From NCBI RefSeq assembly GCF_009910675.1, contig NZ_RSEJ01000033.1, forward strand, positions 1 to 59,179: 59,179 nucleotides of DNA, given 5' to 3'. The notes beneath the pieces were generated by a model that saw nothing but the letters and a program-made list of their open reading frames with translations, had not been told where the DNA came from and made no database searches. Both the position numbers and the translations under genes were made by a program. Origin of the DNA: Photobacterium alginatilyticum. Its GTDB lineage: Bacteria; Pseudomonadota; Gammaproteobacteria; Enterobacterales; Vibrionaceae. This document shows, piece after piece, positions 53,237 to 59,179 of the stretch; position 1 is the first letter of the stretch, and each line of letters starts with the position of its first letter.

Positions 53237-54784
53237 ATGTATAACCTTGCTACCAACCTTGAACGCAATGCTACCTTCCGGGGCAGTAACACTGCGCTCA
53301 TTTTCCATGATGAGGCAATCAGCTATCGTCAACTCAACACCATGGTCAACCAGGTCGCCAACCAGTTGGTAAAACTTGGTATCAAGCCTGATGACAAAGT
53401 GGCTATTTCTTGTCCGAACACACCGGCGTTTGTCATCGGCTACTACGCGATTCAAAAAGTAGGGGCTATCACCGTTCCGTTAAACGTGATGCTAAAAGGC
53501 CCTGAAGTGGCGTACCACCTCGATGACTCAGACGCCGTGGCAATCATTAGCTTTCAGGGTAACAATGCAATGCCTTGCGGTGAGTATTGCTATGAAGGCT
53601 ACAGCCAAACAGATAGCTGCCTGCACTATATTCTGATTGAATCAGAGGGTGAGGATATCGCCCTTCCCGAGGATGCCCACCGCTTTAATCAGTGGCTGCA
53701 GTCAACAGAAACATCATTCGATGCGGTGTACCGTACTGCCGAGGATACCTGCGTCATCCTATACACCTCAGGCACAACCGGACGAGCTAAAGGTGCCGAG
53801 CTGAGTCAGAGTAACATGCTTTGCAATGCTCAGGCCTGTCAGGCCCTGACCAACCAAAAAGGAACCGATGTCAGCATTGCTATTTTGCCGCTGTTCCATA
53901 CCTTTGGTCAGTCACTGATCATGAATACCTCGATGCTGACAGCCAGTGCCCTGGTCCTGATCCCCCGCTTTGTTCCGAAAACGGTGCTGCAGCAGATGCA
54001 CAAGCACAAAGTCACCCACTTAGCTGGTGTCCCGACTATGTTTATCGGCTTGCTGGCTTTTGCCGAAAAGCATGGCGGTGACTACCTAAAAGAGATTGCC
54101 GACAACCTGAAAGTGGCAATTTCCGGCGGGGCATCAATGCCGGTTGAGATTCTGAAGCAATTTGAGGCCAAGCTAAATGTGCCGGTTATCGAGGGCTATG
54201 GCTTATCCGAATCATCGCCAGTTGCTGCTTTCAACCACCTGGAATATAAACGCAAGCCAGGCAGCATCGGCCAACCGCTGCCGGGAGTGACCATGAAGGT
54301 CGTTGACCGTGACGGAAATGACGCTCCCCAAGGTAAAGAAGGTGAACTGCTGATCCGTGGCCATAACGTCATGAAGGGCTACTACAGAAAACCAGAGGAA
54401 ACCGCGAAAACCATCGTCAACGGCTGGTTGCACACCGGCGATATCGTCCGTTTCGACGAAGACGGTTATGTCTTTGTCGTCGATCGTCTGAAAGAGGTGA
54501 TTATTCGGGGCGGTTACAATATCTACCCTCGCGATATCGAAGAAACTTTTATGACCCACCCAGATGTTCATCTGGTGGCCGTAATTGGTGTTCCCCATAA
54601 AACCTATGGCGAAGAAGTCAAAGCGTTTATCGTACCCAAAGAAGATTCCACAACCAACAGCAAGGCGTTTGTTGCCTGGGGACGTGAACGCTTGGCAGAC
54701 TTCAAATACCCTCGACAAGTCGAAGTTGTCAGCGAGCTGCCAATGACAGCGACAGGCAAAATCCTCAAGCGATTACTGAAATAA
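53237..54784 (+). CDS. Long-chain fatty acid--CoA ligase (AMP-forming)
   Basis: This 515-aa acyl-CoA synthetase activates a carboxylic acid to its AMP ester and then the CoA thioester. Signature motifs appear in order: ILYTSGTTGRAKGAE near residues 175-189 (P-loop), YGLSESSP near 320, GWLHTGDIVRFDEDGYVFVVD near 395-415, RLKEVIIRGGYNIYP, and the C-terminal Lys in MTATGKILKRLLK. Its 515-aa length fits the short FadD-like class. Chain-length preference cannot be read. It is monocistronic and ends at a terminator. Confidence 0.92.
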   Translation: MYNLATNLERNATFRGSNTALIFHDEAISYRQLNTMVNQVANQLVKLGIKPDDKVAISCPNTPAFVIGYYAIQKVGAITVPLNVMLKGPEVAYHLDDSDAVAIISFQGNNAMPCGEYCYEGYSQTDSCLHYILIESEGEDIALPEDAHRFNQWLQSTETSFDAVYRTAEDTCVILYTSGTTGRAKGAELSQSNMLCNAQACQALTNQKGTDVSIAILPLFHTFGQSLIMNTSMLTASALVLIPRFVPKTVLQQMHKHKVTHLAGVPTMFIGLLAFAEKHGGDYLKEIADNLKVAISGGASMPVEILKQFEAKLNVPVIEGYGLSESSPVAAFNHLEYKRKPGSIGQPLPGVTMKVVDRDGNDAPQGKEGELLIRGHNVMKGYYRKPEETAKTIVNGWLHTGDIVRFDEDGYVFVVDRLKEVIIRGGYNIYPRDIEETFMTHPDVHLVAVIGVPHKTYGEEVKAFIVPKEDSTTNSKAFVAWGRERLADFKYPRQVEVVSELPMTATGKILKRLLK

Positions 54785-54805
54785 ATCCTCTTTATATTGA
54801 TGTAC

Positions 54806-54830
54806 AGCAGGCCATTACTGGCCTGCTTTT
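54806..54830 (+). terminator. Terminator of the acyl-CoA ligase gene
   Basis: Stem AGCAGGCC/GGCCTGCT with a six-base loop, followed by TTTG. Confidence 0.85.
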
Positions 54831-54936
54831 GTTACCGGCTCTACTATCCCTACCTGCTGCTCCTTTGCGTAATCCTACAGCCCCTGCTAACGTTTTTAGA
54901 TATAGAGCAAAATAGTCTCAGTCTATTGGAGGTCGA

Positions 54937-55713
54937 GTGAAAAGGCAGTCTTTATTGATTATGTTATGGCTAGGCATCCTACTGTACTCATCGTCTCTTT
55001 TTGCGATTCCGTCGCAAACATTCCACCAATGCACCAAGGCTCTGACCTACGACTTGTTTTTCAGTGGCCATAAGATTGGCCAGCTTTCTCGAACACTGAG
55101 CTGGCAAGGCGACAAGGTCACCATTCGCTCATACAGCAAAGTGAATGTTCTGGTCACCAAAAGCAAACTCAGGCAAAGCAGCGTTGTCTATTGGTCAGAT
55201 AAGCAAGGGGCGTTTCTAACCCAGTCTTTTACTCGCAACATTACCGGGCTAATGTCGGGCAACACGTCCGCAACCTTTAGTCACGACGGGCTTAACTCTT
55301 CAGTACGTAAGAATGGCAAGACCCGGCGTTTCAGCAGCGCGGACATTCCGATACTGGATGGTGATGCGGTCGGTACCCAGATCAGACTCAACCTGATTAA
55401 TGGAAAAAAGAAATTTGATTTCAAGCTACAAGATACCGAGGACGTTGATCACTACTATTTTGAAGTGAAGCGCCAGGAGAAAATTGACACCCGATATGGC
55501 CGTCTGAATACCTTCAGGGTCGAACAGGTACGCAAGAGCGATCGCAAACTAGTGATGTGGTTTGCACCTGATATCGACTATCAACTGGTAAAGGCGACCT
55601 ACAAGCGTAAGCTCCTCGACCTGAAAGCAACGATCGTGCACAGTAATATTCAGTGCCCCAAGACTACATCATTAAAAACAGCAGGAAATGATATAACCTC
55701 AACCCGCCAATAA
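54937..55713 (+). CDS. DUF3108 secreted protein
   Basis: This 258-aa exported protein has a signal peptide (residues 1-23, ending SSLFA) and a beta-rich DUF3108 domain (YDLFFSGHKIGQLSRTLSWQGD near 39-60; RYGRLNTFRVEQVRKSDRKLVMWFAP near 188-213). The family's function is unknown; it is thought to act in the periplasm. The GTG start at 54937 follows a strong TTGGAGGTCGA. Its stop codon directly abuts the stop of the convergent zinc-ribbon gene. Confidence 0.85.
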   Translation: MKRQSLLIMLWLGILLYSSSLFAIPSQTFHQCTKALTYDLFFSGHKIGQLSRTLSWQGDKVTIRSYSKVNVLVTKSKLRQSSVVYWSDKQGAFLTQSFTRNITGLMSGNTSATFSHDGLNSSVRKNGKTRRFSSADIPILDGDAVGTQIRLNLINGKKKFDFKLQDTEDVDHYYFEVKRQEKIDTRYGRLNTFRVEQVRKSDRKLVMWFAPDIDYQLVKATYKRKLLDLKATIVHSNIQCPKTTSLKTAGNDITSTRQ

Positions 55714-55965
55714 TTACTTCATGGTGACCTTACCACCAATGATTTTATACGCCGGCGCTCCCCGCACCAATGTATCTCTGGCAAAGATTCCCTGACAATT
55801 CGGGCAAATGCAGGGCTGTTGGGTGTAATCCTTACTGATCCGCTCTTTAAAGCACTTAACCAGCGCTCCCTTGCCACCTTTACGGTATTTGAACAACTGG
55901 GTTTTACAACCGGCACAAAACACATCAACGGTTTTGGTCGGCCCTTTCTTATTGGGTTTTGCCAT
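55714..55965 (-). CDS. Small zinc-ribbon protein, last gene of the pxp operon
   Basis: This 83-aa protein has Cys pairs CAGC (near residue 17-20) and CICPNC (near 53-58), plus a basic KYRKGGKGALVKCFKERI stretch between them. It is a compact zinc-ribbon of the kind annotated only as hypothetical in vibrios. The start at 55965 gives MAKPNKKGPTKTVDVFC. It follows the cyclotransferase gene by 19 bases on the same strand. Its stop abuts the stop of the convergent DUF3108 gene with no gap. Function unknown. Confidence 0.75.
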   Translation of the reverse strand: MAKPNKKGPTKTVDVFCAGCKTQLFKYRKGGKGALVKCFKERISKDYTQQPCICPNCQGIFARDTLVRGAPAYKIIGGKVTMK

Positions 55966-55984
55966 AACTTCACTAAAGTTGCGA

Positions 55985-56560
55985 TTAAGTGGGGTGGCGA
56001 ACATCCGCAATCAACTGATCAATCAGCATCAAGTGCTCATCAAGCACGCCAGCCAGATTGCCATACTTAGGTTGCTGACGATCATTTTCAAACGGATGAT
56101 GCCACCCCTTAGTTGTTTCGACAAATGTTTTGGCAAACTGTTCTGAAATGGACAGGCAACCTGCCAGAACAGTATCAACATAGGTCTGCATAATCGGTTG
56201 GACTTCACAAGGCGGCTGGGGATTCGCCCTGACATAAGCCCAGACGGGTTCATTAATAACTATCTTCTGGCTCTCAACAACATGGCTTGCGGCAACATCG
56301 GCAGGATCCAGCTCGATACGGCGATAACCTTTTTCTCTGCGATCAAACTCTGCCAGAGAATTCTCACCAATTTTCACCAGCACACCGTTGCAATGGCCTT
56401 CACCAAGCATAGCAACCAATGGCGATATCCTGTAGCTGCCGTCAACTTTACCCCAATGGCGCTGCAAACCGTTCACCGTTGCTGGCACCGCCTTCCCGGT
56501 CTGGCTGGTTAACGAGCGTGAGTGATGGTTAATTAAACTGCCATAACCGAATATATACAT
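55985..56560 (-). CDS. Gamma-glutamylcyclotransferase-like protein
   Basis: This 191-aa protein has the GGCT fold: MYIFGYGSL at the start (the YGSL substrate loop) and the AEFDRREKGYRRIEL region near 78-93, where the Glu in REKGY is the expected catalytic acid. GGCT-family enzymes release 5-oxoproline from gamma-glutamyl compounds. The start at 56560 has an AAGGAG site 5-10 bases upstream. It lies 19 bases after pxpC in the same operon, so its product is the substrate of PxpABC. The exact gamma-glutamyl substrate is unknown. Confidence 0.85.
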   Translation of the reverse strand: MYIFGYGSLINHHSRSLTSQTGKAVPATVNGLQRHWGKVDGSYRISPLVAMLGEGHCNGVLVKIGENSLAEFDRREKGYRRIELDPADVAASHVVESQKIVINEPVWAYVRANPQPPCEVQPIMQTYVDTVLAGCLSISEQFAKTFVETTKGWHHPFENDRQQPKYGNLAGVLDEHLMLIDQLIADVRHPT

Positions 56561-56579
56561 GCAGACTCCTTTAAAACGC

Positions 56580-57515
56580 CTAGATTGGCAGACCGAAAAA
56601 CAGTGAAAAGTCCTGCCATTCTTGCTGCAGCAGCTCCAGATCACCAATGCTAAAACGAACAGCAGCTCCCGGCATTGCCTGCGCCAGTCGGGGCATATCC
56701 ACGCGGGCTATACATCCCAGTTTAGGGTAGCCACCCAATGTCTGGCGATCATTGAGCAATACAATGGGCTGGCCATTCGGCGGGATCTGAATCGCCCCAT
56801 AGGCAATTGCTTCAGAGATAATGCCGTCAATATCTCCGACCAATGCAGGCCCTTCGAGCCTGCATCCCATCCTATCCGTCTGCTGAGTCACTGTATATAC
56901 GCCCTGATAAAACTGCTGCTTCGATTCGGCAGAAAAACGGCTGCACTGGTACGACTCTATGACCCGTAAGTAAATTGGAGCAGAATAGTCAGGGATGTAA
57001 CGGCTCGGTGCCAATCGAGGCTCAAAATTGTCAGTCTCTACCGTGCTTTCGACAAATAGCGAATCCTCTTTTTGCAGCGCTCTGCCAGCTTGGAGACCTC
57101 CCAGTTGATTGCGCACCACTGTCGAGACACTACCAAATACGGCCGGAACGTTAAAACCGCCTTTTACGGCAAGGTAGGCACGCAAGCCAGAACGTGGGTA
57201 GGCAAACTTTATCTCCTGGCCATCTTTGACCAAAAAGCTCTGCCACAATGCGATCGGCTTACCACCCAGTGTCGCCCCCATATCGGCTCCGGTCAGGGCA
57301 CATATCATATCGCCTTGGGCTTTGAGGCATGCCTGCCCGAGTGTAATCTCGAGCTGAGCGCAGTCCATCGCATTACCGACAAGGTAGTTAGCCCAACAAT
57401 AGGCATGCAAGTCTACGGCTCCGCCCTGACTTAATCCTTGTTCGCCAACACCCAGCCGCCCAACATCCTGAAGTAGCGTTAGCATACCGGGATGGATTAT
57501 TTCCAATGAGGCCAA
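56580..57515 (-). CDS. pxpC: 5-oxoprolinase subunit PxpC
   Basis: This 311-aa subunit belongs to the biotin-dependent-carboxylase-like (KipA/YbgK) family and starts SLEIIHPGMLTLLQDVGRLG with the GLSQGGAVD motif. With PxpA and PxpB it forms the prokaryotic ATP-dependent 5-oxoprolinase, which opens 5-oxo-L-proline to L-glutamate. It overlaps pxpB by 19 bases. Confidence 0.93.
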   Translation of the reverse strand: MASLEIIHPGMLTLLQDVGRLGVGEQGLSQGGAVDLHAYCWANYLVGNAMDCAQLEITLGQACLKAQGDMICALTGADMGATLGGKPIALWQSFLVKDGQEIKFAYPRSGLRAYLAVKGGFNVPAVFGSVSTVVRNQLGGLQAGRALQKEDSLFVESTVETDNFEPRLAPSRYIPDYSAPIYLRVIESYQCSRFSAESKQQFYQGVYTVTQQTDRMGCRLEGPALVGDIDGIISEAIAYGAIQIPPNGQPIVLLNDRQTLGGYPKLGCIARVDMPRLAQAMPGAAVRFSIGDLELLQQEWQDFSLFFGLPI

Positions 57516-58198
57516 ACGCTTCCTCCTTGCTGAATAAACTGATCTCTTCCAATCGGCATGAATTTAACCCTGTCTCCGACGTTAAAAGGCGACATAGGAT
57601 CTTGCTCGGGTGAATACAGCGGTTTGGGGCAATTACCGATGATCTGCCAGCCCCCGGGGGAGTCAGCCGGGTAAACGGCAGTTTGTTCATTGGCAATGCC
57701 AACACTGCCGGCGGGGATCTTCTGACGAGGTTCGGCATGGCGAGGGGTTGCAATCCGTTGATCAACAGACGCCAAAAAAGCAAAGCCCGGCGCAAAGCCA
57801 ATCGCACACACGGTATAGGTAGGTTCACTGTGGTGTACAATAACTTGTTCTGTCGTTAACCCGTGCAACTCGGCAAGTGAAGGCAGATCCGGACCAACCT
57901 CATGATCATAATAAACCGGCAATGTGATCAGCTTGCCAGAAGGAGCATCAGACAATACCTGAGTCAGCTGTGGTGCATAATGGGTAATCGCTTTGTAAAG
58001 CGCACTATAGCTAACCAAGCGAGGGTGGTACTGAACAAACAGCGACGTATAAGCCGGAATCACTTCAATTAAGGCTCTCGGAAAAGTGTCCTTGAGGTAT
58101 TTCGCCAGCAGTCCGATGCGCTGCGTCAGCTGCGTATCAATCTGCTCCCCCAGATACACAATCAAGCTGGTTTCCGACACTGGCTCGATGCGCATCAT
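57497..58198 (-). CDS. pxpB: 5-oxoprolinase subunit PxpB
   Basis: This 233-aa protein is of the KipI/YbgJ family: SETSLIVYLGEQID near the start, YDHEVGPDLPSLAELHGLT near 115-133, IGFAPGFAFLASVDQRIATPR near 152-172 and VGIANEQTAVYPADSPGGWQIIG near 185-207. It is the partner of PxpC. The ATG overlaps the pxpA stop (ATGA), so translation is coupled. Confidence 0.94.
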   Translation of the reverse strand: MMRIEPVSETSLIVYLGEQIDTQLTQRIGLLAKYLKDTFPRALIEVIPAYTSLFVQYHPRLVSYSALYKAITHYAPQLTQVLSDAPSGKLITLPVYYDHEVGPDLPSLAELHGLTTEQVIVHHSEPTYTVCAIGFAPGFAFLASVDQRIATPRHAEPRQKIPAGSVGIANEQTAVYPADSPGGWQIIGNCPKPLYSPEQDPMSPFNVGDRVKFMPIGRDQFIQQGGSVWPHWK

Positions 58199-58935
58199 GG
58201 GTTCAGCACCTTGTGCAAGGCTGCTATCGTCGCTATAGATTCATCATTGTCGCCATGAACACACACGGAATCGGCATGAAGTATCAGTGTCTTACCTGAT
58301 AACGTTATAACCCTGCCCTCCGCCAGTTCTATCACCTGCTGCTTGATCTTGGTAGCATCGTGATAGACGGCCTCCGGGTTCGAGCGCGGTACCAAACTGC
58401 CCGTATCGTCGTAGGCACGATCGGCAAATGCCTCAAGCAACAAGTCAACCTCATAACGTTCGGCTATCTTCTGATAGTGTGTATTGTCAGGCTGGGCCAG
58501 GATCATCAGCTTGAGCTTGATAGCCCTGTGCGGGTTAAGGCCTGCGACCGCGGCAACGATGGCTTCGAAAATACCATCATTCGCCATCATGTCGTTATAT
58601 AGCGCGCCATGAGGTTTGATATAAGAAATGTGGGTATTGTGAAGCTGGCAAATCGCGTCCAATGCACCGGCCTGATAGGCGACCAGCCGAGTGATAGAAT
58701 CAAGGGCATGTGGAATGCTGCGACGACCAAAGCCAATCTTGTCGTCATAACCGGGATGCGCACCAATTTCAACCTGACGGGCAATCGCCCATTTGACAGT
58801 TTGTGCCATCACATCCGGATCGGAGGCATGGAACCCACAAGCAATATTTGCCTGATCAATCCAGGGCATAACCGCATGGTCATTCCCCATTTGCCAGGCG
58901 CCAAAACTCTCTCCCATGTCACAGTTCAATTTCAT
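58195..58935 (-). CDS. pxpA: 5-oxoprolinase subunit PxpA
   Basis: This 246-aa LamB/YcsF-family subunit begins LNCDMGESFGAW, with QANIACGFHASDPDVM near 28-43, GAHPGYDDKIGFGRR near 58-72 and YIKPHGALYNDM near 104-115, all invariant in the family. It is the first gene of pxpABC-GGCT-zinc-ribbon. An AAGGATACGCG site precedes the ATG. A group II intron ends about 100 bases upstream, so the promoter must lie in the remaining short gap or inside the intron. Confidence 0.95.
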   Translation of the reverse strand: MKLNCDMGESFGAWQMGNDHAVMPWIDQANIACGFHASDPDVMAQTVKWAIARQVEIGAHPGYDDKIGFGRRSIPHALDSITRLVAYQAGALDAICQLHNTHISYIKPHGALYNDMMANDGIFEAIVAAVAGLNPHRAIKLKLMILAQPDNTHYQKIAERYEVDLLLEAFADRAYDDTGSLVPRSNPEAVYHDATKIKQQVIELAEGRVITLSGKTLILHADSVCVHGDNDESIATIAALHKVLNP

Positions 58936-59032
58936 CGCGTATCCTTGCCTATGAAATAGTTACAGTATTCTGATTAATTTAACCTTATACATAAAACTGA
59001 CTGTGATCAATGAGGGTGCATTTTCAGGCACA

Positions 59033-59179
59033 ATCGAGTAGGAGGAGGCCTCACGGCCTCCGTCCTCTCACACCACCGTACAAGCGTGGGTCGCATACGG
59101 CGGTTCCGAATATACTTTTAGTGACTCATACCCATTTCGCAACGAGTACAGACCCAACTCCTCGAACCATTTTGTTGGC
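59033..59179 (-). mobile_element. 3' end of a group II intron (domains V and VI), cut by the window edge
   Basis: Read on the minus strand, a stem-rich segment (GAACCGCCGTATGCG...CGCTTGTACGGTGGTG, 59069-59109) has the form of group II domain V, followed by a domain VI stem GGAGGCC-GTGA-GGCCTCC and TCCTACTCGAT, with a candidate branch-point A and the intron end near 59033. The upstream 36 codons (59068-59178) read PTKWFEELGLYSLRNG..., like the C terminus of an intron-encoded reverse transcriptase. The 5' part of the intron is outside the window. The ends are inferred from remembered bacterial introns. Confidence 0.75.
59068..59178 (-). CDS. C-terminal end of an intron-encoded reverse transcriptase (partial)
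   Basis: A 36-codon open frame at the window edge reads PTKWFEELGLYSL and continues into the intron's domain V before stopping. WFEELGLYSL resembles the last conserved block of group II intron maturase/reverse transcriptases. The rest of the gene is beyond the window, and its true stop may be set by this reading into domain V. Confidence 0.5.
   Translation of the reverse strand, partial: PTKWFEELGLYSLRNGYESLKVYSEPPYATHACTVV

Noticed and set aside
53026..53301. 91-codon minus-strand frame upstream of the acyl-CoA ligase
   Set aside because: It overlaps the start of a solid gene and lacks a start signal or recognisable sequence.
1..59179. rRNA, tRNA and CRISPR arrays
   Set aside because: No cloverleaf-like runs ending in CCA, no conserved rRNA words and no regularly spaced direct repeats were seen on reading both strands.

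Overview
The window reads as chromosomal DNA of a marine gamma-proteobacterium of the family Vibrionaceae, closest in character to Photobacterium, Vibrio or Grimontia. The grounds are vibrio-type pst and glp operons, a metE/metR pair, a ToxR-type membrane regulator, several chemotaxis receptors and c-di-GMP enzymes, and short palindromic intergenic repeats of a kind I remember from Vibrionaceae. Genus assignment is inference. No rRNA, tRNA or CRISPR array is visible. Most of the window is ordinary core genome; the more mobile part is about 31.4-34.6 kb and both window edges.

Layout. 0-4 kb: the end of an intergenic repeat, then pstSCAB (high-affinity phosphate uptake) without phoU. 4.2-10 kb: a possible 37-aa zinc-ribbon gene, then a LysR regulator divergent from a two-gene RND efflux system (lipoprotein adaptor and inner-membrane pump). 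10-19 kb: an MscS-family channel, a META-domain lipoprotein, metE and divergent metR with tandem MetJ boxes between them, a DUF4250 protein, a membrane protein and a diguanylate cyclase. 19-23 kb: glpABC, the anaerobic glycerol-3-phosphate dehydrogenase operon, with a 20-bp palindrome and a CRP-like site upstream. 23.6-31.4 kb: an HBM-type chemoreceptor, a divergent YnfM-like/YnfL-like transporter-regulator pair, dcuC and a PAS-containing Aer-like receptor.

31.5-34.6 kb is the accessory patch. It holds a ToxR-like transmembrane regulator overlapping a small membrane protein with a lipocalin-like GxW start (VtrA/VtrC-like architecture), then an SDR gene, an attC-like site, an inverted GNAT gene and a remnant that looks like the start of a Y1-type transposase. 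34.7-46.4 kb returns to core genes: ygiQ, a 51-aa membrane protein, YggN-like, a NYN-domain protein, a CDF-like transporter divergent from a LysR gene, a 78-bp palindromic repeat, aqpZ, ydiJ and an unusual secreted Nudix-PAP2 fusion.

46.5-59.2 kb: a bacterial FAN1-type nuclease, a pirin, a translationally coupled YfiR/YfiN-like c-di-GMP pair, two small proteins (one DUF2947), an acyl-CoA ligase, a DUF3108 protein, and a minus-strand operon pxpA-pxpB-pxpC-gamma-glutamylcyclotransferase-zinc-ribbon protein that would both make and hydrolyse 5-oxoproline. The right edge cuts a group II intron whose 3' end lies just upstream of pxpA.

The candidates most worth following are the VtrA/VtrC-like pair, the 5-oxoproline operon with its added cyclotransferase, the Nudix-PAP2 fusion and the SDR/attC/GNAT cassette-like patch.
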